A stretch of DNA of 64,000 nt, from assembly GCA_015847255.1 (NCBI GenBank), contig JADLZK010012665.1:186001-250000 (forward strand), written 5' to 3'. Under the pieces are notes generated by a model, which ran no database searches, had not been told where the DNA came from, and saw only the letters and a program-made list of their open reading frames with translations. Below are positions 35,098 to 46,738 of the stretch, piece after piece. Position 1 is the stretch's first letter. Each line of letters opens with the position of its first letter. The stretch comes from Hyparrhenia diplandra. Its lineage: Eukaryota > Streptophyta > Magnoliopsida > Poales > Poaceae. The position numbers and the translations under genes are program-made.

Positions 35098-36122
35098 GAG
35101 CAACTCAAGTGGAGGACCTCAAATTAAGTCCTCAAATGTTTATTTGCATGCCAAGTTAAAAAAAATAGGGGCCTAAATTCACATCAAACTCAGTGGGTGA
35201 AGACCCTAAATCTAATGGGACCCTTTGTCAACAAAAAAAAAAAGCCGAGATGGCCTTCCGCGGAGGGAGGACGGGCTAACGCCCAGCTTCGTCATCAAGA
35301 TCCGTCGTCGGCTCCGGACTTCAGCGCGCTGGCCCCGAGTGTCACCGACAAGCGATGGAGGCGGCGTTGCTCGACGACCTGTCCTGCACATCAGCCTACC
35401 CCAGAAGACGGGCGGGTCCCGGCTCGTCCGGTGGCGCGCCGCCATGGGGAGCAAGAGGAGGAGGATTCGTCGGGGGAGACCCGTGGCGGACACTCAACGG
35501 GTCCACGGCGACCTACCAGACTGTCCCCCTCGCCGCCGGCTGAGCAAGAGCATGCGGGCCAGCGGACGCGGCTGGCCAGGGTGGGGGGGCGACGGGCAGC
35601 GCGCCGCTAGCGGGCGGCGGCGGGGAGGCCCGGCGCGGCTAGCTTCATAGCGTAGATGGACTAGTACTCGGGCACCTCGCTGGACATGGACGAGCAGCCA
35701 CGGCTCCGGCGGGCATGGCCGCGGGCGGCGCGAGCGCGGCGGGCGCAAGTAGGGAGCGCGCGGGCACGGCAGGGGCGGGCGGCGCGTCGTTCTTCCCAGC
35801 GCCACCGGCATCCGCGGTGTGGCCGTGAACTCCGCCGACGGTGACTCCATTCCAGTCCTGCTCCGTTCCGAGCTCGCGGAGGGCGAGCGCCTGGCGGACG
35901 ATGGGGACGTCGGGCGGTGGACCGTGCGCGACGACGGGAGAGAGAGGAAAAAGTTGTGGGTCCCACAAAGGAGAGTGGAATAGGGGCTTGCTAGATCTAG
36001 GGTCTTGGGATTATAATTTGAGGTGACATGAAAAATAAGAGTCACCATTTGAGTTTATTTTTTTGTCAAAAACCTTAAATTTTAGGGTAGAAGCCTAAGC
36101 AGGAGCCCCACTGAAGTTGCTC
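35098..36122. mobile_element. GC-rich non-autonomous TIR element, GAGCAACTC family, with TTA duplication
   Basis: The left tip GAGCAACTCAAGTGG matches the inverted right tip GAGCAACTTCAGTGGGG. TTA is duplicated at 35095-35097 and 36123-36125. Unit 2 of the tandem duplication shows the empty site (GGGTTATGGTTGG at about 41067), so the insertion happened after the duplication. The ends share blocks with 11391-12716, but the GC-rich interior (35250-35940) appears to differ. Frames on both strands have no recognised domain and there is no transposase. Confidence 0.88.
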
Positions 36123-36328
36123 TTATGGACCTATGGTGGGTACCAAACGCAGTCGAACTGTTATATCGAACAGACACAAACAAGTGCTGGCACTCTCATT
36201 GTAAGTGTACAACATTAAACTGCAACAAACACCATGTATAAAAAAAAGGGCAACGAATGGCGCACCCTGCTCGTAGCTCGTTAGTCATCACCTCACTGGC
36301 AAGTTATGCCAATTAGCCTTCACGCGGG

Positions 36329-36336
36329 TATATAAA
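36329..36336 (+). promoter_or_regulatory. TATA box of subtilase copy 1
   Basis: TATATAAA lies 44 bp before the start codon and is preserved at the same spacing in copy 2. The usual 25-35 bp spacing would put the transcription start about 10-20 bp before the ATG, an unusually short leader. Confidence 0.65.
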
Positions 36337-36372
36337 CAACCAGGCATCCCTAGAGCCTCTACCACATCAACA

Positions 36373-38729
36373 ATGGCGTCCTCCTCGTCCATGACACTCA
36401 GTCCGCAGCATCACCTGACCCTTTGGCTTCTGCTTGCGCTGCTCGCTCACTCAGTAGCCATCCCGCCGTCGAGCAGTCAGAGCGGAGGGGGCCGTCATGA
36501 GCACAATCCCCAGCATTCCAGCGCCTACATCGTTTACGCCGACCACGTCGCCAAGCCGTCCATCTTCACCACCCTCAAGCACTGGTACACCTCCATGGTG
36601 GCCTCCCTCTCCCCGGCCGCCAACTCCACCCGCTTCTTGTACGTGTACGACACCGTGATGCACGGCTTCGCCGCCGAGCTCACCGTCGACGAGGCCCGTC
36701 GCCTGTCGAGCACTCCGGGCATCACCGGCGTGTTCAAGGACAAGGTGGTGCATCTGCACACTACCAGGTCCCCGGCCTTCCTCGGCCTCGATAAGGACTC
36801 TGGCATCTGGCCAGACACGAACTTCGGCGATGGGGTCATCATTGGCTTCGTCGACAGCGGCATCTGGCCGGAGAGCGCCAGCTTCAACGACATCGGGCTC
36901 ACCCCCGTCCGGCCGAGCTGGAAGGGCCGGTGCGTCGACGGCGAGCCGTTCAACGCCAGCATGTGCAACAATAAGCTAGTGGGCGCCAGGACCTTGACCG
37001 CCGGCGTCGGCACGCGCACAGAAGGGTTGCCGGCAAGAAACGAGGCGCACGATTTCCAGTCCCCGAGGGACAAGGCCGGGCACGGCACGCACGTGGCATC
37101 GACGGCCGCCGGCTCCGAGGTTCCTGGCGCCAACTTCTTCGCGTTCGCGAGCGGGACCGCGAGGGGAGTTGCTCCCCAAGGCGATGGTGGCCATGTACAA
37201 GGCGTGCGAGCCGATGGGCTACTGCAGTATGTCGGGCATCGCCGCGGCGGTCGACGCCGCTGTGAAAGACGGCGTCGACATCCTGTCCTTGTCCCTTGGG
37301 GAGTCACGACGGCGACTTCTACAAGGAACCCATGTCCATCGCCTTGTTTGCGGCCGTGCGCGCGGGCGTCTTCGTCGTCTGCTCGGCCGGCAACTCCGGC
37401 CCGGACGCAGCCTCGCTGAGCAACGTGGCGCCGTGGATCACGACGGTCGGAGCCGCCACCATGGACCGGGTGTTCCCAGCGAGCGCCAGGCTCGGGAACG
37501 GCCAGGTTCTGACCGGCCAGTCTCTCTACGCCGTCACGGCCAACCGCACAGGCTTCGTCCCGCTGTTGCCCAGCGCCTGCACAGCCAAGGACCTGGTGCC
37601 GGACAGGATCATGGGCAAGATCGTCGTGTGCGCCGGCGATCTCGGTGCTCCATCACTTGGCGTTGCGGCAGCGGGCTAGTCTCCGTCGCCACCCACGACT
37701 GGCGCGTGGATGGGCTCGTAGCCCAGGCGTTCACCTTTCCTGCTGTCGTCCTCGGCGCCGATGAAGCCGACAAGCTGGCGGCGTACGCCCGCTCGGAGCC
37801 TTACCCGGTGGCATCGTTCCGCTTCACCTGCCGCACAGTCACCGGCGAGAACCCGGCGCCGATGGTGTCGTCCTTCTCATCGCGGGGCCCCAACCAGGTC
37901 GTCCGTGAGATCCTGAAGCCGGACGTGATCGCGCCAGGCACCAACATCCTCGCCGCCTGGCCCGTCGAGTCGCCGCTGACGCGCGCCGAGGCGGACCCGA
38001 GGCGCGCACTCTTCAACATCGTGTCGGGCACCTCCATGTCGTGCCCGCACGTCGCCGGCGTCGCGGCTCTGCTGAAGCACAGGCACCCTGACTGGACGCC
38101 GGCCATGATCCGTTCGGCGCTGATGACGACCGCGACGACGATCGACAGCTACGGCGGGCCCATCGCGGACAACGGCCGCAGAGGTGGCGCCGGCGACGGC
38201 GCGACGCCGTTCGCGGCCGGTGCCGGCCTCGTGCATCCGCAGCAGGCGCTGGAGCCGGGCCTGGTCTACGACGTCGCGGGCGAGACTACGTCGACTTCCT
38301 GTGCACGCTCAACTACACCGCGGCGCATGTCCGGATGTTCGTGCCGGGCTTCGCCGGCTGCACGAGGACGCTCCCCCGGCGGCGTGGGCGGCCTCAACTA
38401 CCCGTCGTTCGTCGCGGACCTGAGCAACGGCACCGACGTCCGCGTGCTGACGCGCACCGTGACCAAGGTGTCGGAGGGTCCCGAGACCTACACCGTGAAG
38501 GTTCTGGCGCCGCGCCAGCTGGTGGAGGTGACCGTGACGCCGGCTACGCTCGATTTCGGCGGCGAGCCGTACGAGAAGAAGTACACGGTCGTGTTCAGGG
38601 AACAAGTACAGGACGCCGAGCGCGCATGGCGCAGCAGAGACGGCGCTGTTCGGCCAGATCGTGTGGCAGAACGACGTCCATACGGTGAGGAGCCCTGTTG
38701 TGTTCATGTGGAACAGACGTGATGAGTGA
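36373..38729 (+). pseudogene. Subtilisin-like serine protease (SBT/S8 family), copy 1, frame-broken
   Basis: Intronless, about 785 codons, the usual size of a plant subtilase. Order: signal peptide (LTLWLLLALLAHSVA), inhibitor I9 propeptide (SAYIVYADHVAKPS to about residue 130), and the S8 catalytic domain. The catalytic residues are Asp in FVDSGIWPES, His in GHGTHVAST, Asn in CSAGNSGPD and Ser in GTSMSCPHVAG. The PA insert and the C-terminal Fn3-like domain follow. Such enzymes are secreted and act in the cell wall. Compared with copy 2: one extra C near 37174, one extra base near 37302, 16 bp missing near 37662, one base missing near 38280, one extra C near 38373 and an extra G near 38600, with in-frame losses beside it. 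The product ends in the correct frame at the TGA 38727-38729. Some changes may be base-calling errors, but the 16-bp loss looks real, so I call it a probable pseudogene. Confidence 0.82.
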
Positions 38730-41138
38730 CACGCAGTCGGAGTCGGAGACATCCCGATGTTGTGAATTGGCTGCGGATTGCTTGGCATTTACGCGTCCGT
38801 GCTAGTCTTTCCTCAATTTACTTAAGATTAGCACGCTACTGACCCTGCTAGTGCACCCTGCTAGTGCAGAGATCACAACAAAATATGGCCACTTTCCTAG
38901 ATGGTTGGATGGATGGAAGTGCCACGATGTAAAATCCGGTTGTAATATGCTCGTAAAACCATCGGACGCTCTATATCATTTCTCTAAAGTTAAGGCGTGC
39001 CACGCTGACACGGCAAAGGACCGGCGTGTTATGTACGCTAAAAGTGCCACGAAGGATGAGACGGTCTGCCCATATCTCCTCTAAAGCATATCTCCTCTAA
39101 AGGACTAGCAGGAACCCATACCTCCTTATCAAGAACAACTTGCAACTCTTTCCTCAATTTACTTGTGAAGATTAGCACGCTACTGTACACATTAAACCCC
39201 TGCTACTGCAGATCACAACAGAATATGGCAACTTTCCTAGATGGCTGGATGGATGCAAGTGCCACCATGTGCATGCCTTTCTAAACCGAGATGTTTTTAT
39301 CTTCAGAGTTGCTACTCCAGTACCCCATCCAACTAAGAATAACTACTTCTCTTCGTAAGAGTTGGCATCCACCTTATCTAGTTGCTACTCCAGTACCCCA
39401 TCCAACTAAGAAACTCTTTCTCTTCGTAAGAGTTGGCATCCACCTTATTTAGATGTCATGCCAAAGCTATACGTGTAATTTTTCATAAGAGTAGAAATTA
39501 ATTCAGAGAAGCGGCGTCAGGAGACAGAGCTGAGGACAGGGAACTGACATTTAGTTGGTAAGTTGTACATGAGAATATGAGATGATAAAAAGAACTAAGA
39601 AAATTTTTGGAGAATTCTTCTCGCACTAGTGACTAGTACATCAAACTAAGAACGAAGGTACAGGGTCAGCTTCCATCTGAACTGACGTTTATAATTGGTT
39701 AGTTGTACACATCTTGGAATATCGATATAGGAGGTTTGTTTCTCTAGAAGAAAAAAAAAATCCAAAACAAGCAAGGAACATATCCATGTATATTTATTGT
39801 GCTAGCGTGGACAGAAATTAAGAGTAGCTTTAGCAAGTGCGGAATTTTTAAGCTACGCGATGTGGGTACAGTGTCATGGGGGAGGAACACTTGTTCGATT
39901 TTTCATTATTATATTAAGATGTATGCTCAATATGTTAGGAATGTGCGTGTCGAATTTATGAAAAATTTATCACAACGTAAAATCGTTGAGTAAAAAACTT
40001 CTCATCAGTACAAGTCAGGAATTATACTTTATTTGACCCAAAACTCTGATGAATAACTAAGCAATTTTCATGTTAAAACGAGAATATAAACCATGATAAT
40101 ATCATATACTAGCTCGTATACCAGTGAGATTAGACAACATGAACATAAAAACTAGTGTAAGCATGGCTCATACAACATGAACATAGATACCAATATGACC
40201 ATTGTTTGCATACTAGCCAAATTAACATGAACAAAGTGATATTGGAGATCAGAGGGTGCGTACCTTTCGACTGTAGAGGGAGACAGGTGGTGGAGACGCT
40301 ATTGTTGATGATGGTACAAAGTTGTCGATGAGTGGTGGAGGAACGTTCCCGTTGAAGATGTGATGAGCTTGTTGGCGGCGGAGACAACGTTCAACATAGC
40401 CTTAGCTTTCCAAAAAAAACACCTAACTCATTCTCTCTCAATTCAAGATTGAGGGTAAGGTTTTCAAGGACCTGCTGTCGCCGCCGGTGCATATAGGCGC
40501 AGCACTACGGCCTGCCGCGCATCTTCTATTAGGACTAGGAAACTCCCAACGTAAGTTCAATTATATTAATTAATTAATTAATATATTGTAATATTGTGTG
40601 TTTTATCTAGAAAAATTGGTGCACATATATAGGGAGGTGAACATGTGCATCCATAACAACTAGCAGTATGGTAATAATTGAAGTTGCGTCTTCTACCTCT
40701 ATTTATGGGCTTAAATATTAAATCTACTTATGGGCTTAAACATTAAAGTCCATTAAAGAACATAGCCATTGGACTGTTGAGATTTATTAGAATTTCTATG
40801 TATATGGGCTTAGGGGAACTATACCATATAAATTCTAATAATTCATATGGTTTGGCCAAAATTTCTTGCCTACCAATCACGATGTTTACCCAAAAAATAC
40901 TTTTAGTTTATCATGTTTCACAGTAAAATGGGTTGACCATCTCTGAAAATCGATATGTATTTTGGGAGATAGAGAAATCTTTTTTTTTTTTACCGTCTCT
41001 CTTAATCAAAAGGACTATCCTCTAAAATCATTTTTTGAGTAGCTTAATACCAACACAGAAGCACTGGGTTATGGTTGGTACCAAACGCAGTCGAACTGTT
41101 TGATCGAACAGACACGAACAAGTGCTGGCACTCTCTCT

Positions 41139-42880
41139 TTCTCTTTTTTTTTTTTCAAGAGCACACGCCGTCGATACATATTTCATTAAGCAGAAAGAGT
41201 TTGGAACAACAAGATCGGCCCCGGCAACACCGTTACCGACTTCGACCAACCTATTTCTACTGGATCTTACATCCAAATATTACATTTTTATGAACTTTGC
41301 GACTAAAACAAGCGACTAGTCCTCACACTCTAGCTAACAGGCAATTCAACTTCCTGTATCCGGCCGCCGACCACGCCCTGGCCTCCCCGAGCATTCGATC
41401 GGCCAGCATGCGTGGCTGCACTTGCACCGCGTCAAAGGTTCGGCGTTGCGTTCCTTTCAAAGCATCCATCCGACAAGGAATAGAAGTGAATCAAAACCCC
41501 TGCGCGCAAGTCTTTAGGAAATCGTTTCCGTGCTCGCGAGCCACCATTCAAAGATGTTTTGCTCCTGTATGACCACAAAGCCCGGCAAATGTAACCGGAG
41601 AGACATATGTCCCATACCTCTCGGCTGTATGAGCAGCCAAGGACAATGTGATCGAGGGTTTTCCGGCACTGATCATAAAAAGACACAAGAATTTGATTGT
41701 TGCGAGACCATGTCGATAGCGCTGTCACCTGTCCAACATCTCCGTGTAAGACCAACCGATAAAAAAAGAATCGGACGCGCGGTGGAGCACTCGTCTTCCA
41801 AATGTTTTTGGCCCCAAACATCGCCGATGAGCCAAGGAACATTGCTCCATAAGCGATCCGCCGAGTACCTTGTCGATCTGGGGGTAAGGTTCCAACCGAG
41901 CGTGTCGGTTGCACCGAGAGCTCGGCATTCTCCAACAAGTCACGAGCTTGGAGAACTGAATCAGGAATGGAACGGTGGTGGCAGCAAAGATGTGAGTCAC
42001 CCACGCGTTCCCAAGCGGGGCCATGGCCACCGTGACCCAAGCTCCTGAATGGACTACCCATCTAACCACCAACTGTCTAGAAATAAGTAGACTTCGCCGT
42101 TGCCAACGAGATGGTTGTTGCTGCCTTGAATAGAGCCGGCGTCGCCATTTCGGTGGTTGTCGGTCGGCTTCGGCCGGTCTGTCCGCCCGGATCCAGCGGA
42201 CACGGCGACACCGACCTGCGAAGGTCGGGATACCGAGGCCGCCTAACTCGTGGGGACGGCACCGCGGTGGCCAAGCAACTCGACACTTGCCGCTGAGGCG
42301 AGTCAGCCCCGCCCATATGAACGCCCGACGAAGCTTGTCGATGACACCCACCGCCCACAAAGACAAGCAAAGAGCAATTGCCGTGTGTACGAATGGCCGA
42401 TAGAGTAGCCTTGGCCAAAAGCTGTCCTTCCGCCGTTTTCAACAAACTACCCTTCTAGCCCGAGATTCTCTAGGCGACCTTGTCGATTAAAATTGCTCCT
42501 CCGAGCGCTTCAGCTTATACGTAAAAGCGGAATGCCCGGGTAAGGATAAAGGAACGACTTCGAACCGGCGGGGACAGAATGTCATGCACCCTCTGGCGTG
42601 TCAATGTCGATGACGGTGCATAGTTGTGGCCACACTCTTGTCAGATTTGCAAACAAACCGAAGCCAAAGCAAAGACCTCGAACTGCCTTCACCGCACACA
42701 AGCTCCTCTCGTCCGGAGTAACAAAGAGGACAAGATCATCTGCATAGAGGCTAACTCTTGGAGTCAGAGTAGCCCGGTCACGAAGTCCAGGAAGCCATTA
42801 CGCTCGGCCCATCCAAACAAGTGGTTTAGCACTTCCATGACTAAGACGAACAACATCGGTGATGAGGGTCACCTTGCCGA
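41139..42880 (-). mobile_element. LINE fragment (RT and zf-RVT) upstream of subtilase copy 2
   Basis: Minus-strand protein pieces follow LINE order. LYADDLVLFVTP holds the RT active site at about 42740. It is followed by KTAEGQLLAKATLSAIRTH-like and VIDKLRRAFIWAG blocks. GGLGIP follows. The zf-RVT domain has IWKTSAPPRVRFFFYRLVLHG and HIVLGCSYSREVW at about 41600-41800. Several frames are needed. The 3' end is at a T run (41143-41155), that is a poly(A) tail on the minus strand. The same junction in unit 1 (36190-36200, GCACTCTCATTG) is uninterrupted, so this inserted after the duplication. It belongs to a different LINE group from those at 1 and 25334. Confidence 0.87.
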
Positions 42881-42931
42881 GCTCTCATTGTAAGTGTACA
42901 ACATTAAACTTCAACAAACACCATGTATAAA

Positions 42932-43979
42932 GTGGTAAGAGCCGGGCAAGGGTGGAATCGCCCAAAGGAAGGGTTCTTGGCAATGAATATTGATGCGTCG
43001 TTTGATGTACAACAACAATGTGGAAGTACTGGTGTGGTGATCGAGATAGCACTGGAGGAGTTGTGGCTGCTTCAACCCGATTTATAAATCATGTGATTGG
43101 CGCCCATTCGGCGATTCACGTGATGGCTTGATCCTGGCTCAAAGTGTTGGTGTAAGCAAAGTAATTGTGTAAACTGATTGCTCACGAAGTGGCATCAACA
43201 ATCCCGGGATGGAGGCTTTTCAGGAACCGCCGCTGGCCGCCGATATATGATGAATGCATGGGTTTACGGCAAGATTTTAATGATATATCAATTGTTCATG
43301 TTGACGGGAAGCTTAAGGATGGCAACGGGTCAGGTTCGGATCGGGTGGAGTCTCCGTGCACCCAAACCCGAAACCCGAAATCGAAACCCGAACCCAAACC
43401 CAAAACCGATTCGGGTGGAAATCCAACACCAAACCCAAAAACCCGCGGGTACCCGAAACCCGACCGGATACCCGAAACCCCAGTGGATACCCAAAATCCC
43501 AGTTACCCAGCGGATTATCCGCGGATATATATACACATATTCACATGTATAAACAAGAGACAACAAATAATAAATATTTTCATGAGTCAACTTTGAATAA
43601 ATTTAATAATTTAAGTAAACAAATTATTATTAACATATTATAAAACATAGTTTTTAATTCAAATGATTTATTTCGGGTATCCATTGGATATCCACGGGTG
43701 GAATACTAGACCCAAAACCCGAACCCGAACCCAAACCCGAAAAAAATATGGGTGAAAAAGCATACCCAAACCCAAACCCGCGGATTACCCGCCCGAACCC
43801 GATCATTTGCCATCCTTAGGGAAGCTAACATGGCTACTCATGATTTAGCTAGGCAAGCTTTTATTTCTCGTAACTCATGTGCTTGGATTGATGAAACCCC
43901 AGAACTCATTTTGGGTATTGTAGCTCGAGATGTAACTGTTCTGCACAATCAATAAAGCTTGCCGTATGGTGTTCAAAAA
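42932..43979 (+). mobile_element. LINE 3' end with RNase H-like domain
   Basis: Plus-strand pieces give an RNase H-like domain: MNIDASFD, GSTGVVIRDS-like and, after an insertion, REANMATHDLARQAF (the final conserved RVT_3 block), with a stop codon at 43953. A poly(A) stretch follows. The flanks carry an AACACCATGTA duplication (42917-42927 and 43980-43990), while unit 1 has this site once (36229). The body is interrupted by the hAT-like MITE at 43314-43818. Frameshifts and stops show it is dead. Confidence 0.83.
43314..43818. mobile_element. hAT-like MITE with ACCCG-rich interior and 8-bp duplication
   Basis: The inverted tips read TAAGGATGGCAA on both ends. GGGAAGCT is duplicated at 43306-43313 and 43819-43826, an 8-bp duplication typical of hAT transposons. 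Removing it restores the LINE reading across the site. The outer parts consist of degenerate repeats of CCCGAAACCC, CCCAAACCC and similar words; the middle is AT-rich. There is no transposase. Confidence 0.9.
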
Positions 43980-44078
43980 AACACCATGTAAAAAAAAGGC
44001 AACAATTGCCGCACCCTGCTCATAGCTCGTTAGTCATCACCTCACTGGCAAAGTTATGCCAATTGGCCTTAACGCGGG

Positions 44079-44086
44079 TATATAAA
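44079..44086 (+). promoter_or_regulatory. TATA box of subtilase copy 2
   Basis: TATATAAA lies 44 bp before the ATG at 44123, identical in sequence and spacing to copy 1. LINE insertions lie about 90 bp and more upstream, leaving roughly 85-90 bp of conserved proximal promoter. Confidence 0.65.
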
Positions 44087-44122
44087 CAACCAGGCATCCC
44101 TAGAGCCTCTACCACATCACCA

Positions 44123-46488
44123 ATGGCGTCCTCCTCGTCCATGACACTCAGTCCGCAGTATCACCTGACCCTTTGGCTTCTGCTTGCGCTGCTCGCTCAC
44201 TCAGTAGCCATCCCGACGTCGAGCAGTCAGAGCGGAGGCGGCCGTCAGGAGCACAATCCCCAGCATTCCAGCGCCTACATCGTTTACGCCGACCACGTCG
44301 CCAAGCCGTCCAACTTCACCACCCTCGAGCACTGGTACACCTCCATGGTGGCCTCCCTCTCCCCGGCCGCCAACTCACCCGCTTCTTGTACGTGTACGAC
44401 ACCGTGATGCACGGCTTCGCAGCCGAGCTCACCGCCGACGAGGCCCGGCGCCTGTCGAGCACTCCGGGCGTGACCGGCGTGTTCAGGACAAGGTGGTGCG
44501 TCTGCACACTACCAGGTCCCCGGCCTTCCTCGGCCTCGACATGGACTCTGGCATCTGGCCGGACACGAACTTCGGCGACGGGGTCATCATTGGCTTCGTC
44601 GACAGCGGCATCTGGCCGGAGAGCGCCAGCTTCAGCGACAGCGGGCTCACCTCCGTCCGGCCGAGCTGGAAGGGCCGGTGCGTCAACGGCGAGCGGTTCA
44701 ACGCCAGCATGTGCAACAACAAGCTGGTTGGCGCCAGGACCTTCACCGCCGGCGTCGGCACGCACACGGAAGTGTTGCCGGCAAGAAACGAGGCGCACGA
44801 TTTCCAGTCCCCGAGGGACAAGGCCGGGCACGGCACGCACGTGGCATCGACGGCCGCCGGCTCCGAGGTTCCCGGCGCCAACTTCTTCGCGTTCGCGAGA
44901 GGGACCGCGAGGGGAGTGGCTCCCAAGGCGAGGGTGGCCATGTACAAGGCGTGCGAGCCGATGGGCTACTGCACTATGTCGGGCATCGCCGCGGCGGTCG
45001 ACGCCGCTGTGAAAGACGGCGTCGACATCCTGTCCTTGTCCCTTGGGACTCAGGACGGCGACTTCTACAAGGAACCCATGTCCATCGCCTTGTTTGGGGC
45101 CGTGCGCGCGGGCGTCTTCGTCGCCTGCTCGGCCGGCAACTCCGGCCCGGACGCAGCCTCGCTGAGCAACGTGGCGCCGTGGATCACGACGGTCGGCGCC
45201 GCCACCATGGACCGGGTGTTCCCCGCGAGCGTCTCACGCTCGGGAACGGCCAGGTTCTGACCGGCCAGTCTCTCTACGCCGTCACGGCCAACCGCACAGA
45301 CTTCGTCCGGCTGTTGCCCAGCGCCTGCACAGCCAAGGACCTTGTGCCGGACACGATCATGGGCAAGATCGTCGTGTGCGCCGGCGATCTCGGTGCTCCA
45401 TCACTTGGCGTTGCGGTGCAGAGGGCCGGCGGCAGCGGGCTAGTCTCCGTCGCCACCCACGACTGGCGCGTGGATGGGCTCGTAGCCCAGGCGTTCACCT
45501 TTCCCGCTGTCGTCCTCGGCGCCGATGAAGCCGACAAGCTGGCGGCGTACGCCCGCTCGGAGCCTTACCCGGTGGCATCGTTCCGCTTCACCTGCCGCAC
45601 AGTCACCGGCGAGAACCCGGCGCCGATGGTGTCTTCTCGTCGCGGGGCCCCAACCAGGTCGTCCGTGAGATCCTGAAGCCGGACGTGATCGCGCCAGGCA
45701 CCAACATCCTCGCTGCCTGGCCCGTCGAGTCGCCGCTGACGCGCGCCGAGGAGGACCCGAGGCGCGCACTGTTCAACATCGTGTCGGGCACCTCCATGTC
45801 GTGCCCGCACGTCGTTGGCGTCGCGGCTCTGCTGATGCACAGGCACCCTGACTGGACGCCGGCCATGATCCGTTCGGCGCTGATGATGACCGCGACGACG
45901 ATCGACAGCTACGGCGGGCCCATCGCGGACAACGGCCGCAGTGGTGGCGCCGGCGACGGCGCGACGCCGTTGGCGGGCGGTGCCGGCCTCGTGCGTCCGC
46001 AGCAGGCGCTCGACCCGGGCCTGGTCTACGACGTCGCGGAGCGAGACTACGTCGACTTCCTGTGCACGCTCAACTACACCGCGGCGCAGGTCCGGATGTT
46101 CGTGCCGGGCTTCGCCGGCTGCACGAGGACGCTCCCCGGCGGCGTCGGCGGCCTCAACTACCCGTCGTTCGTCGCGGACCTGAGCAACGGCACCCACGTC
46201 CGCGTGCTGACTCGCACCGTGACCAAGGTGTCGGAGGGGCCCGAGACCTACGCCGTGAAGGTGGTGGCGCCGCGCCAGCTGGTGGAGGTGACCGTGACGC
46301 CGGCTACGCTCGAGTTCGGCGGCGAGCCGTACGAGAAGAAGAACTACACCGTCGTGTTCAGGAACAAGTACCGGACGCCAATCGCGAGCGCGCATGGCGC
46401 AGCAGAGACGGCGCTGTTCGGCCAGATCGTGTGGCAGAACGACGTGCATTGGTTCTGGATGTTGTGTTCATGTGGAACAGATCAGTGA
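44123..46488 (+). pseudogene. Subtilisin-like serine protease (SBT/S8 family), copy 2, frame-broken
   Basis: Intronless tandem paralogue of the gene at 36373, with the same domain order: signal peptide, I9 propeptide, S8 domain with Asp (FVDSGIWPES), His (GHGTHVAST), Asn (CSAGNSGPD) and Ser (GTSMSCPHVVG), and a C-terminal Fn3-like domain. All catalytic residues are present. Relative to copy 1 it lacks one C near 44377 and one A near 44486, has two extra bases near 45232 (duplicated CTC-type sequence), and lacks four bases near 45632. The two copies break at different positions, so a complete frame can be read across each only with corrections. The C-terminus ends with a different short tail after QNDVH, because a few bases are missing there relative to copy 1. 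It is either a working gene hidden by base-calling errors or a pseudogene; the four-base loss favours the latter. Confidence 0.82.
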
Positions 46489-46738
46489 AACGCAGTCGGA
46501 GTCGGAGACATCCCGATGTTGTGAATTGGTTCCGGATTGCTTGGCATTTACGCGTTCGTGCTTGTCGACCGGCACTCGGATCCACGAAATCTTATAAGTA
46601 GCAAGCACATTTCCTCGCGCATTATCGTTCCAGCGCCGCCACCGACGTTCGTCGTCCACCTCTTCTCCTCGCCTCGCACGTCCCCTGCCTAGGGCACGCA
46701 TCGCAATCCACCGCCGCCGTCGCCCTGCTTAGCTCGTG

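Larger units (their letters stand above)
32563..38811. repeat. Unit 1 of the subtilase tandem duplication
   Basis: Sequence from the minisatellite-like array through 5' DNA and the subtilase gene to GCGTCCGTGCTAGTC matches 38812-46567 in order. The junction lies at 38811/38812, where subtilase 3' DNA runs directly into TTTCCTCAATTTACTT of the array, so the duplication breakpoint is inside an array repeat. Unit 1 has four array repeats while unit 2 has two. Between 33470 and 35097 the unit is AT-rich and non-coding, with a poly(A) tract of about 27 bp at 34485-34511 that unit 2 lacks. Confidence 0.85.
38812..46567. repeat. Unit 2 of the subtilase tandem duplication
   Basis: It matches 32563-38811. 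The array is contracted (38812-39290) and a further 70-bp duplication (GTTGCTACTCCAGTACCCCA twice, near 39306 and 39380) is specific to this unit. 39480-41080 matches 33600-35095 closely and is non-coding. Insertions present only here: a LINE at about 41139-42880, a LINE tail at 42932-43979 and a hAT MITE inside the latter. The end of homology is after GCGTTCGTGCTTGTC. Confidence 0.85.

Noticed and set aside
43330..43643. Proteins from the ACCCG-rich DNA
   Set aside because: Pro/Lys/Thr- or Gly/Phe-rich frames are produced by the simple repeats of the hAT-like MITE.
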